Assembly: GCA_035532475.1 (NCBI GenBank)
Contig: DATKQY010000056.1
Coordinates: 1 to 64,000 of the forward strand
Length of the DNA: 64,000 nucleotides
DNA from: DATKQY01 sp035532475
Lineage (GTDB): Bacteria; Actinomycetota; Acidimicrobiia; Acidimicrobiales; Bog-793
Direction: 5' to 3'
Of the stretch, positions 36,993 through 44,920 are shown in pieces; positions within the stretch are counted from its first letter, which is position 1, and the number at the start of each line of letters is the position of its first letter. Position numbers and translations under genes: made by a program. The notes under the pieces are model-generated. The model did not search any database. It was not told the origin of the DNA and saw only the letters and a list, made by a program, of their open reading frames with translations.

Positions 36993-37481
36993 TCAGAGGT
37001 CCCAACCCGCGCTCCAGTCCTGCTCGGGCACCTCACCGGCAGTGTCGGCGAGCTGCTGCAGCGCGGCCACGACCGACTGCTGGGTCTTGGGTGGGATCGA
37101 CGCGAGCAGGCCGGCAATCTCCTGGCGACGACGTTGAGTCACCGTGTCGATGAGCTGCTGGCCTGTGTCAGTCAGTCCGACGCGCACCTGACGCCGGTCG
37201 TGGCGATCCGGCCGTCGCCGGACCAGCCCCTTCCTGACCAGTCGGTCGCAGAGACGTGAGGCAGTCGGCGCGGTGACTGCGACGGCCTCCGCCAGCGCGG
37301 CAACAGTCTGTGGCCCCCGCGATGCGAGGACTACGAGCGACCGGTACTGGGTGAGGGTGACCTCTTCGCCGGCGTCGGCCAACGAACGCGCCGCGATGGC
37401 CACCAGCACACGACTGGCACTCAGCACGGCGTCGACCATCGTGTCTTGACCGACTTCAGTGGCCGATGGAGGTACATGCAT
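36993..37481 (-). CDS. MarR-family transcriptional regulator
   Basis: A 162-residue winged-helix regulator. The central segment TVAALAEAVAVTAPTASRLCDRLVRKGLVRRRPDRHDRRQVRVGLTDTGQ is the MarR HTH and wing, including the conserved D-x-R-D-R-R turn. The N- and C-terminal helices would form the dimer interface. ATG 37481 falls within an AT-rich repeat and lacks a ribosome site, so the message may be leaderless; ATG 37439 is an alternative. It is followed after 11 bases by the CLC gene, so it probably controls that transporter and itself. The effector is unknown. Confidence 0.92.
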   Translation of the reverse strand: MHVPPSATEVGQDTMVDAVLSASRVLVAIAARSLADAGEEVTLTQYRSLVVLASRGPQTVAALAEAVAVTAPTASRLCDRLVRKGLVRRRPDRHDRRQVRVGLTDTGQQLIDTVTQRRRQEIAGLLASIPPKTQQSVVAALQQLADTAGEVPEQDWSAGWDL

Positions 37482-37498
37482 ATACTAATGATTGCATA
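37477..37498. promoter_or_regulatory. AT-rich repeat at the MarR start, candidate operator/promoter
   Basis: TGCATA occurs twice (37477-37482 and 37493-37498), 16 bases apart, within an AT-rich island in GC-rich surroundings. It overlaps the proposed MarR start codon, as expected for autoregulation of a leaderless gene. The site would sit at the -10 region. Confidence 0.35.
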
Positions 37499-37871
37499 GA
37501 CTACGGAAGTGAGGTGTCGAGGTCTCGTCTACGCGAGGACGTCGGGAGTGGTTGTCGTGCTCGAGCGCTGATCCGGCTGCCGGTCGCTTCGGCGCGCCGC
37601 GTGCTGGCCAGTCCAGCGCGTGACGCCCACACCAGCCCGGCAGCCGACCCTCTTCGCGTGTGACCTACGGCATCCGGAGGAGATCCCAAGGAAGCTCGGT
37701 GGACGTCTCGTCGCAAAGATCTAGCGTGGTCGGTGGAGAGCCGGGAAGCCTGGACGGCGCAGTGCCCTTTCGCGCAAAGGAGCAGACGTGCACCGCCAGG
37801 GTGCCCACCTAGTCCGCGCCGGCCTGGAGCCTCATCCGCACCGCCCGCAGACCCTTACCAGGGTGCCTTGA
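37482..37871. other. divergent gap between MarR and cation-exchanger genes
   Basis: 390 bp with no convincing ORF. The AT-rich operator-like repeat is at its left end; no clear -35/-10 pair was found for the exchanger gene. Confidence 0.4.
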
Positions 37872-38879
37872 GTGTCGGGGGTGGTGGGACCATCCATCTT
37901 CGCCTTCGCATTGGGCGCTGTCGTGAGCCTGGCGACGAGCTGGGTGCTCGTGTCCCGCCTCGAACGCGTTGGCGAGCGGTTGGGGCTCTCAGAGGCGCTG
38001 CTCGGCGTGGTCGCCGCCCTGGCCGCTGACGCCCCCGAGATCACCGCCGCGGTCACCGCCCTCGTGCACCGTCAGCAGGCCGTCGGAGCTGGCGTGGTGA
38101 TCGGTTCGAACGTCTTCAATCTGGCAGCGTTGCTTGGTTTGGGGGCGGTGGTAGCTGGAGGGATCGGCCTGCACCGAAAGGTCGTGCTGCTCGGCGGGAC
38201 CGTCGCCATCGTCGTCGCGCTCGCCTGTCTCTTGGCGGTTTCCGGCGCCGTGACTCCCGGCCTCGCGCTCGCGTTGGTGGCCGTGGTACTGACTGCCTAC
38301 GTCATCACCCTGGGCGCCCATCGCGCCGTGCTCGGGCGGCTCCGCCTCCCGCATCGGTGGACGATCTGGCTCACCGCGGCCATCGTCGAGGAGGAGGACG
38401 AACTTGAGGTGGCCATCCACCCTCAGCGAGGCGCGACCAACGATGCGCTCGTCGGAGCAGGTGCGCTCGCGATCGTCGTGGTGGCAAGTGTCGCCATGGA
38501 GCAGGGGGCTTCAACGTTAGGGATGCACTATGGGGTTGCCGCGATCGTGGTCGGCGGCCTCGTGTTGGCCGCCGTCACCAGCCTGCCGAACGCCGTCGCC
38601 GCGGTCTACCTGGCCCGGAGGGGCAGGGGGGCGGCCGCGCTCAGCACCGCCCTCAACTCCAACGCGATCAACGTGGCCGCCGGCTTGCTCATCCCGGCCT
38701 CGGTGATCGGGTTGGCCAAGCCGTCGTCGTCTGGGCTCCTCATCGCTGGATGGTACGTCGGGCTCACCGCCTTGACATTGGTAATTTCCTACGTCGGCCA
38801 GGGACTTCGTCGGTGGTCCGGTTCGCTGATCATCGTGGCCTACCTCCTCTTCGTGGCGGTTCTCCTGGTCACCACTTGA
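37872..38879 (+). CDS. sodium/calcium exchanger (CaCA) family membrane protein
   Basis: A 335-residue protein with about ten membrane helices and the two inverted alpha-repeats of the Ca2+:cation antiporters. Repeat 1 is LSEALLGVVAALAADAPEITAAV with GSNVFNLAALLG. Repeat 2 is VVGGLVLAAVTSLPNAVAAVYLA with LNSNAINVAAGLL. The usual G-T-S-x-P-E of repeat 1 is altered to AADAPE, but the acidic residue is kept. The start is GTG 37872. The exported ion (Ca2+, or another cation, in exchange for Na+ or H+) cannot be told. It lies beside the CLC-MarR pair on the opposite strand, fitting an ion-homeostasis cargo. Confidence 0.85.
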   Translation: MSGVVGPSIFAFALGAVVSLATSWVLVSRLERVGERLGLSEALLGVVAALAADAPEITAAVTALVHRQQAVGAGVVIGSNVFNLAALLGLGAVVAGGIGLHRKVVLLGGTVAIVVALACLLAVSGAVTPGLALALVAVVLTAYVITLGAHRAVLGRLRLPHRWTIWLTAAIVEEEDELEVAIHPQRGATNDALVGAGALAIVVVASVAMEQGASTLGMHYGVAAIVVGGLVLAAVTSLPNAVAAVYLARRGRGAAALSTALNSNAINVAAGLLIPASVIGLAKPSSSGLLIAGWYVGLTALTLVISYVGQGLRRWSGSLIIVAYLLFVAVLLVTT

Positions 38880-39456
38880 AAGCAGCAGAAGGCCATGTCT
38901 CCCTTGGTGGTCGCGGTCGCGTCAATGGCGTCCGCGTCGCATGAGGATCGAGTGACTGCGACCGGTAGCGTCCGATTTCGTCTGCGCCGTTGGCTCCGTG
39001 GACCGGAGTCTCGATCTAGCGCGCCAGGAAAGGACTCGAGACGACCTCAGGGTTAGTTCCGAGAGCCCGGAGAGGTTCGAGGGTCTTCGGTATCGGCCAA
39101 CGTCGGAATCGAATGCCCGCATCTTGCCCGGCTGATCCCGGAGAAGGTGAGGCGGGTCGGGCAAGTCAGACCTCTTGCGACCTCCTGGGAACCCGTTCGT
39201 GCTGGGCCCTTCGGCAATCTGCCTCCCGACGGGTAGCCCATAAGACGCGCCCGACCCAACTTCAGGGGTGCCATAGGTGCCGCTCGGGGGCGCGCGACAA
39301 CAGAACGCCAGGACAGAACAGCGACTCGCCACGCGGCGCCGACCGCCCCGATCAGACGCTTCGGGACCTCATGCCGCGTCCTATAACGCGCGACGAGATC
39401 AGGGCCGCGCCTGCCACCTTTCGCCGGGTGTGCGGCGAGGCGCTGCCGTGGACCCC
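38880..39456. other. gene-poor stretch, probably decayed sequence
   Basis: 577 bp in which no frame shows family resemblance or a good ribosome site. The two longest minus-strand frames have no recognisable motifs. Confidence 0.45.
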
Positions 39457-39786
39457 TCAGCCGCCCGACACGGAGATGTCGACCGTCACAGTTTCTCGGG
39501 CATAAGCCACCGAACCTGCCTCGGGGGTCATCGAGACGATGTGCCCCGGCGCGACGGTGTCTGAATGCACGGGGACGGTGTAGACGGGGAAGCCGAGAGC
39601 CGAGAGCCTTGCGACTCCGGTCGGGGTAAACACTCCGACCACGTCCGGCAGGACGGTGGACGAGGATGAGCACGGTACTGAGCTCGTCGTCGCACCGTCG
39701 GCGACGGATGCGAGCACCGCGGGGGCTTCCCCGGGGGCACAGCACGCTGCAACCGTGGAACGTTGAACCTTGGTCGCCCCGGTCAT
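39457..39786 (-). CDS. small single-PASTA-domain protein
   Basis: A 109-residue product. Residues ~45-107 (LPDVVGVFTPTGVARLSALGFPV... VAPGHIVSMTPEAGSVAYARETVTVDISVSGG) form one PASTA repeat, the beta-lactam/muropeptide-sensing module of PknB kinases and penicillin-binding proteins. No membrane anchor or signal peptide is evident; the N-terminal 40 residues are Ala/Ser-rich with three Cys. It may be a fragment of a longer protein or a small decoy domain. The flanking DNA is gene-poor, which favours a remnant. Confidence 0.55.
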   Translation of the reverse strand: MTGATKVQRSTVAACCAPGEAPAVLASVADGATTSSVPCSSSSTVLPDVVGVFTPTGVARLSALGFPVYTVPVHSDTVAPGHIVSMTPEAGSVAYARETVTVDISVSGG

Positions 39787-40209
39787 GTCACGTCCATGCT
39801 ATCGGTGGGGGCGTCGGGTGACCGCCGGACCCGCGGTTCCATACTCCGCCCTCGCCTGCACTCCCTGGCTGCAATCGTATCGAACTCATGTTCGCAATCG
39901 ACGATAAGGTTGAGGTCGCTCGGCGTCTCGTCTCGAACGAAGCGAGACCGGAAGTCACCTTCAAGAACCCCGAGCCGACGCCGTCGCTGACCTGACTTGG
40001 CCTGCGCTGCGCTGCGCTGCCGCGGGGACGGTAACGAGCAAGCAGCTCGTCGATTCAGTCGCGCGAGTGGTAATCAGTGCACGCTGAGAGCGAGCCCTGA
40101 CGAGCGAAGAGGGGTGCGTGCGACCGGTGGGACGAACCGGCATTCTCAGCTTGGACGCTGGCTATCGTGGGAACGACCGCCCCCGAGCCGGAAAGCGTAG
40201 GCTCTCAAC
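39787..40209. other. gap upstream of vapB
   Basis: 423 bp with no supported gene. Its right end must hold the vapBC promoter, but no clear box was identified. Confidence 0.4.
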
Positions 40210-40386
40210 GTGGCACGCAACGCGGATGAACTGGGCAAAGGGCGATCGATCTGCTTCTCGCGTCCCCTTGCCGAGCTGGCTCCGACGTCAGAGTGGGAAC
40301 AGATCCTGAGCGATGACGAGCCAGTGGAGCTCGATGTCTCGGTGGTCGAACTGGTCCGGGCCATTCGCGACTCCGGGGAGGCTTGA
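40210..40386 (+). CDS. vapB: antitoxin of a VapBC-type module
   Basis: A 58-residue protein starting at GTG 40210. It is acidic in its C-terminal half (WEQILSDDEPVELDVSVVELVRAIRDSGEA), a typical toxin-wrapping helix. The N-terminal DNA-binding fold is not clearly recognisable. The stop overlaps the TTG start of the PIN-domain toxin (TTGA), the usual coupling of antitoxin before toxin. Identification rests mostly on this arrangement. It likely neutralises VapC and may repress the operon. Confidence 0.65.
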   Translation: MARNADELGKGRSICFSRPLAELAPTSEWEQILSDDEPVELDVSVVELVRAIRDSGEA

Positions 40387-40781
40387 GCCCGGTCGTTCTC
40401 GACGCCTCGGCCGGCGTCGAGATCGCACTGCGGACCCTTGCCGGCCGTCGCCTACTCAACATCCTCGTACAAGCCGGTAGCCCCGCAGTCGCTCCCGAGC
40501 ACTTCCTCGTCGAGGCTGCTGGCGTCCTCCGGAAGCTTGAGGCCCGCAAGAACGTCACTCCAGAACGTGCGCAGGTCGCGCTCTCACGGCTCGCAACGCT
40601 CGTCGACACCGCGGAGGTCGGTCCGCTGCTCAACGAAGCCTGGGCGCTCAGAGAGAACCTCACCGTCGCAGACGCCGTCTACGTCGTCCTCGCACGCCGG
40701 CTCGACGCTCCTCTCGTCACCCTCGACAGCCGACTCGCCGGGGCACCGAATCTCGGCATCCACGTCCTCGGCCCGCTCTGA
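40383..40781 (+). CDS. vapC: PIN-domain ribonuclease toxin (VapC-like)
   Basis: A 132-residue PIN-fold nuclease. The four acidic metal ligands are visible: D7 (VVLDASAGVEIAL), E44 (FLVEAAGVLRK), D97 (TVADAVYVVLARRL) and D115 (PLVTLDSRLAG). The start is TTG 40383 overlapping the antitoxin stop. VapC toxins cleave tRNA or rRNA when freed from antitoxin. Placed next to the right end of the island, the pair probably stabilises the element against loss. Confidence 0.88.
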   Translation: MSPVVLDASAGVEIALRTLAGRRLLNILVQAGSPAVAPEHFLVEAAGVLRKLEARKNVTPERAQVALSRLATLVDTAEVGPLLNEAWALRENLTVADAVYVVLARRLDAPLVTLDSRLAGAPNLGIHVLGPL

Positions 40782-40839
40782 GTCACGAGGCGTGCCCCAT
40801 CATCATATTGGCGTCGCTCTGCTGCTACCACTCGTGCCA

Positions 40840-40859
40840 TCTGACACAAATCTGACACA
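40840..40859. repeat. right-end copy of the integrase arm-type double repeat
   Basis: TCTGACACAAATCTGACACA, identical over 20 bp and in the same orientation as 16664-16683. It lies about 110 bp inside the proposed right core site. An identical 20-mer at both ends is not expected by chance and supports paired integrase-binding arms. The surrounding 40860-40968 stretch is noticeably AT-richer and has no gene. Confidence 0.65.
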
Positions 40860-40968
40860 ACGCAGCGAGAACTGGGGGTAAGTGGCGGTCACTTACGGAC
40901 AATGAATTACCTGGTCACAGGGCATTTTCTCGCCTAGTCGCTGGCCCGCCGCTCCCCCACGACAGATC

Positions 40969-41040
40969 CCAATATCATTTCTGAACTGCTCATTCATGCC
41001 TCAGCGTCGACCATCAGACACAAGCCTGATGCGACAGAAG
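40969..41040 (-). pseudogene. right attachment region holding the decayed 3' end of a second integrase
   Basis: Aligns without gaps to 16619-16690. On the minus strand it ends SGLCLMVDAEA, matching the SDLCQTVDTEP terminus of the intact integrase; reading further upstream is unrelated. It begins with CCAATAT, the proposed core. Either this is attR with a duplicated integrase tail, or the remnant of an older element in the same site. 41041-41382 contains nothing else recognisable. Confidence 0.55.
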
Positions 41041-41382
41041 ACTGACGCGGCCCCTGCGTGGCGAGTACGGGGGTGCGCACCCAGGCGCCTGCAGCAGGAG
41101 TTCGCGATGGCGCGGTCCGCGACGACGAACGAGGGTGCTCGTCGCCGTCAGGTGATCGAGTGTCTGCGCACTCGGTGCTTCCACGCGCCGCGTAGCGACC
41201 TTCGGCTCTACTCGTACCATGCTCGTCAGCCAAGAATCTGATCGATGACTATCGATTGGTAGAGGTCCCGCAAGCCGTGGCAGGGACCTTCAGCCCTATT
41301 TGGTGGTGAACGGGATGCTCAGGGCCAGGGACGCGTTGAAGCTGAGCGATACCCGCGCGGGTAATGAGACGAGGTGTCCGGG

Positions 41383-42648
41383 ATGGACGTGATCGAGCCC
41401 CCACCGCGAAGCGCCCGGCACGAGGCGGCGAGCCCTGACGTCGGGAACGAGCTCGCTCCGCTCGCCCGCCTGCGGGGCTTTCACCCGGGTTGGTTCGGGG
41501 CGGTGATGGGGACGGCCATCATCGGGGTCGCCGCCTCGCTCGACCCCGGCGGGATCGCCTCGCTCACCTCGGCTGCCCGGACGCTCAGCCAGGTGATGGC
41601 GGTCATCGCCGCGGCGCTCGCCGTCGTGCTCGCCGTGGGCTACCTCGGGCGCTTCGTGGTGCACCCCGACGCCGCGCTCGCGGACCTGCGTGACCCGGTG
41701 GCGGGTGCGCTCTACGGGACGCTGCCCGGCGGCATCCTCGTGCTCGCCGCGACGGCGGCCGCCATCGGGCCGACGTGGTTCTCGGCCTCGACGGTCCGCG
41801 ACCTCGTCGCCGGCCTCGACTGGGTTGGGGTCCCACTCGCCTTTTTGATCAGCGTCGTCTTCGCCTACCTGCTCTTCGTGCGCTCCGAGCTCGTCCCCGA
41901 GACGGTGAACGGCGGCTGGTTCATCCCGCCGGTCGTGAACATCGTCGTCCCGCTCGTGCTCGTGCCGCTCGTGCCGGGCTCCTCGCCGGCGGTGGCGCGA
42001 GCGCTGCTCCTCGCCTCCTACGGGTTCTTCGGGATGGGCTTCGTGCTCTACCTGCTCATCCTCACCATGCTCCACCACCGCCTCGTCCTGCACCCGCTCC
42101 CGCAGGCCGGGCTCGCCCCGTCGCTGTGGATCGGGCTCGGCCCGATCGGGGTCGGGGCGCTCGCCCTCGTGAAGATGGCCGGCGCGGGCACGGCGGTCTT
42201 CGGGCCGGCCGGGCCGACGGTCTCGCTCATGTCGAAGCTCGCTGCCACGGCGCTCTGGGGCTTCGGGGTGTGGTGGCTCGCCGCCGCCGCCCTCCTGCTC
42301 GTGCACTACCTGCGGTCGGGCCCGCTGCCCTACGGCATCGGCTGGTGGGGCTTCACCTTCCCCCTCGGCGCCTACACCGTCGCCACGCTCACCCTGGCCA
42401 AGGCCTGGGACCTGAGCGGGCTCGACTGGGCGGGCGCAGGGCTGTTCGTGCTGCTCGGCGCGTTCTGGCTCGTCGTCACCGGCCGGACCCTGTGGGCGCT
42501 GCGGACTGGGGAGATCTGGCGACCACCCCTCGCGGTGACTTCCGGTCCTACCGCGGAGCCCGGTTCCGGGACAATGCTCGAAGGCGCCGATCGTGGACCG
42601 TCGCTCCCGCAACTGACAGACCCGGGGCGCCGTTCGTCCCGGCAGTGA
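41383..42648 (+). CDS. TDT/SLAC1-TehA family transporter
   Basis: A 421-residue protein with about ten hydrophobic helices. FHPGWFGAVMGTAIIGVAAS near the N-terminus matches the start of the tellurite-resistance/dicarboxylate transporter (TDT) family, as do NGGWFIPPVVNIVVPLVL and the late WWGFTFPLGAYTVATLTLA. These proteins are channels or carriers for anions such as malate, sulfite, nitrate or chloride; the substrate here is unknown. ATG 41383 is preferred to GTG 41374 because GAGGT precedes it by seven bases. It is the first gene beyond the island. A hydrophilic tail of ~35 residues closes it. Confidence 0.85.
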   Translation: MDVIEPPPRSARHEAASPDVGNELAPLARLRGFHPGWFGAVMGTAIIGVAASLDPGGIASLTSAARTLSQVMAVIAAALAVVLAVGYLGRFVVHPDAALADLRDPVAGALYGTLPGGILVLAATAAAIGPTWFSASTVRDLVAGLDWVGVPLAFLISVVFAYLLFVRSELVPETVNGGWFIPPVVNIVVPLVLVPLVPGSSPAVARALLLASYGFFGMGFVLYLLILTMLHHRLVLHPLPQAGLAPSLWIGLGPIGVGALALVKMAGAGTAVFGPAGPTVSLMSKLAATALWGFGVWWLAAAALLLVHYLRSGPLPYGIGWWGFTFPLGAYTVATLTLAKAWDLSGLDWAGAGLFVLLGAFWLVVTGRTLWALRTGEIWRPPLAVTSGPTAEPGSGTMLEGADRGPSLPQLTDPGRRSSRQ

Positions 42649-42789
42649 TGACTGGGTGCGCGACCTCGCGCCGTGGACGGGCGGTGACCTCGTCGCGCCA
42701 CCCAGTCGTCGTCTCCGTGATCGCCGAACACCCCAGAGAGCGCCTCGTCAGTCCCATGGCCTCCGCCTGCGCCTCGCGGCCCTGGGCAC

Positions 42790-43236
42790 TCACCGCAAGT
42801 CTCCGCCCTCAGAAGAGGTCCGGTCCGCGTCGTCGCCATCGGTGCCGGCGCCGGACGTCCGCCCCATGACGCGGGCCTTCAGGTGCTGGAACTCGTCCTC
42901 GGAGATCACTCCCTCTCGCCTCAGCGCGGCGAGCTGGGACAACTCCTCGACCACGGATCGCCTGGGACCCTGCGCCTCGGTGGGGAACAGCTGCTCGCGA
43001 GCCTGGAGCTGATGGGCTCGCATCTCGTCCCCGCGCATGACGAGGTAGGCGATGATGCCGACGATGGGGAGCACCAGCACGAGGACCACCCATGCGGCCT
43101 TCGCCCAGCCTCGCAGGTCGTGGCTGCGAAATATGTCGATGAAGATCGAGATCATCAACCAGATCTCGATGATGAAGAGGAAGAACCACAGGATCGAGTA
43201 CACCACCTGCCCGACGCCGAAGGTCGCCAGAGTCAT
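42790..43236 (-). CDS. small membrane protein with PLDc_N-type helices and SHOCT domain
   Basis: A 148-residue protein with two membrane helices (about 8-35 and 44-66) separated by a short polar turn, DIFRSHDLRGWAKAAW, the signature of the phospholipase-D-nuclease N-terminal family. The C-terminal LSQLAALRREGVISEDEFQHLKARVMG (about 97-123) is a SHOCT motif, a short oligomerisation module. The tail is acidic. ATG 43236 has a purine-rich site upstream. Such proteins are common in actinomycetes and of unknown function. Confidence 0.82.
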   Translation of the reverse strand: MTLATFGVGQVVYSILWFFLFIIEIWLMISIFIDIFRSHDLRGWAKAAWVVLVLVLPIVGIIAYLVMRGDEMRAHQLQAREQLFPTEAQGPRRSVVEELSQLAALRREGVISEDEFQHLKARVMGRTSGAGTDGDDADRTSSEGGDLR

Positions 43237-43502
43237 TCGTTCCTCCTCGTGGCACGCATCCAGGCGACCGGTGCATGACAGACCGATGTCGCGCGCTCAC
43301 TTCAGCAGCCGGATCCTACGCTCGGGTTCCGGTCGCGTGATGAAACCGTCGATCTCCTCCAGGATCTGAGCCCGGGCATCGACCGCATCGTCGTAGAGAC
43401 CGTGAACGACACCCCAGCGCTTGCTGCATACCGTCACCGCGTGGCCACAGACGCACCGACGGGAAGAATGACGGTGCGTCGATGGCTCCGAAAGGCACCG
43501 GC

Positions 43503-44123
43503 ATGACCTTTGTTCCGCCAGTACCGATCGTTGCAGCGTTGATGAAGCCGTACGTCGAGACCCATCCCATCGGGCGGCTGTGGCTTGCCGTGGCGGTCGC
43601 CGCTGGCGCCATCGAGCTCGTCGGCGCTGGTCGGCGGCGAGCAGAAGCGACCAAGAAGGACGGAGGCAGTCTGATCGTCCTCCGTGTCTGCCTCATTCCC
43701 GCCATCGCCCTGCTCGTGCTCTCGCCGAGGATCGCGTCGGCCGCTGAGATTCGCCCGCCCCTAGTCTCCGCGGTCGTCGGGATCGCGCTCTTCTCGGCGG
43801 GGGAGGCCCTGCGGGTGTGGTCGAAGGTGGCGCTGGGCAGGTATTTCACCTACACGGTCATGACCAGCAGCGATCAGCCGGTCATCACGAGCGGCCCTTA
43901 CCGAAGTCTGCGGCACCCCTCCTACACCGGAATCCTGCTGATCGCGATCGGAGCCGGCGCCGTGTGGGGGAACTGGCTCGGGCTGGGTGCGCTGACGTTG
44001 ATGACACTCATCGGGTTGACCTACCGCATCCACGTCGAGGAGAAGGCCTTGCTCGACGAGCTGGGCGACCGGTATCGCTCCTACGCCGAGCACCACAAGC
44101 GCCTGATTCCGTTCGTCTGGTAG
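43503..44123 (+). CDS. ICMT-family membrane methyltransferase
   Basis: A 206-residue protein with four or five membrane helices. The C-terminal part is the isoprenylcysteine carboxyl methyltransferase domain: FTYTVMTSSDQPVITSGPYRSLRHPSYTG, followed by two helices and RIHVEEKALLDELGDRYRSY, where the R-H-P and E-E residues bind S-adenosylmethionine. Bacterial members methylate unidentified membrane or isoprenoid substrates. ATG 43503 is preferred over 43482 because AAAGG lies seven bases before it. Confidence 0.85.
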   Translation: MTFVPPVPIVAALMKPYVETHPIGRLWLAVAVAAGAIELVGAGRRRAEATKKDGGSLIVLRVCLIPAIALLVLSPRIASAAEIRPPLVSAVVGIALFSAGEALRVWSKVALGRYFTYTVMTSSDQPVITSGPYRSLRHPSYTGILLIAIGAGAVWGNWLGLGALTLMTLIGLTYRIHVEEKALLDELGDRYRSYAEHHKRLIPFVW

Positions 44124-44920
44124 CCCTGGGGCAGCGTTCCGCCGCTGCGAGCTCGATCGCGAAAAGGCCGACCCTGAACGGCACATTCTCAAGCCGGCGG
44201 GTTGAGCTTCTGAGCGGGGAGTTTGTGCACATCCCTGTTCAGGACCTATTTTCCAACTTGGGCATGTCGCGTTTGCACGGCCACTTTCGCCACCCTCACC
44301 GAGCTGGGCGTTCGGGCCCTTCCGCCAGCGCCCGCCACGGTGCCTCCCGGACCGGGCCTCCACGGCCGATTGGCTCAGGTCCTCCTGCTCGGATCCGGCA
44401 GCAGCTCTGGCGATCGATCCCGCCGCGGTCGTGCACGCCGGTCCGGCGCTCGACGGTGACAAGCCGGGTCCCCCTCCGGCGCACACCGACGGGTGGGCGG
44501 CACCGCCCGGGGGCTGCCGACAGGAGCCCCCCGGACGCGCCGCAGCTCCCGGGCCTGGGGGGTGGTCACCGGGAGCTGCGGGACAGCGGGCGCGGAGGAA
44601 TCGCCTGCGACAGTGATACGCCCCGACTGCAACGCCACGGTTACCCGTCAATGAACGACGCGTGACATGACACGCGACGTGGTCCGGTGATCCACCTCTC
44701 GTGGTGGACCGTCGGACGTCTGCACCACTCGTCGGGACGTGATCGACGTCGACGATGCGGAGGGACGCTCGACCGGAGCCAAGGCGACGGGCTGCACCCC
44801 GCCAGGGGCGCGGCCGACGCCCCGACGGTCCTCGGAGCGTTCGGCGGGACCAAGTACGGTCGGCGCGGCGCGGTTGGCCGTGCGCCTGGTGAGCCACGAC
44901 GACAGAGGCGGTGCACCCAC
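44124..44920. other. 797-bp noncoding region with clustered hairpins
   Basis: No supported gene. Between about 44494 and 44581 three consecutive GC-rich hairpins occur: GGCGG/CCGCC, an imperfect CCGGGGGCT/AGCCCCCCGG pair, and the 13-bp perfect repeat listed at 44540-44581. Short frames here lack actinobacterial codon bias. Confidence 0.45.
44540..44581. repeat. 13-bp perfect inverted repeat
   Basis: CCGCAGCTCCCGG (44540-44552) and CCGGGAGCTGCGG (44569-44581) are exact reverse complements flanking a 16-base G-rich loop. It could be a terminator for the methyltransferase gene upstream, part of a structured RNA, or a protein-binding site. Confidence 0.45.

Noticed and set aside
38922..39745. 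Minus-strand frames in the gene-poor end of the island
   Set aside because: No motif, no good start and no codon bias; treated as decayed sequence.
40994..41233. 79-codon minus-strand frame at the island edge as a gene
   Set aside because: Only its last dozen codons resemble anything, namely the integrase C-terminus, so it is listed as a remnant.
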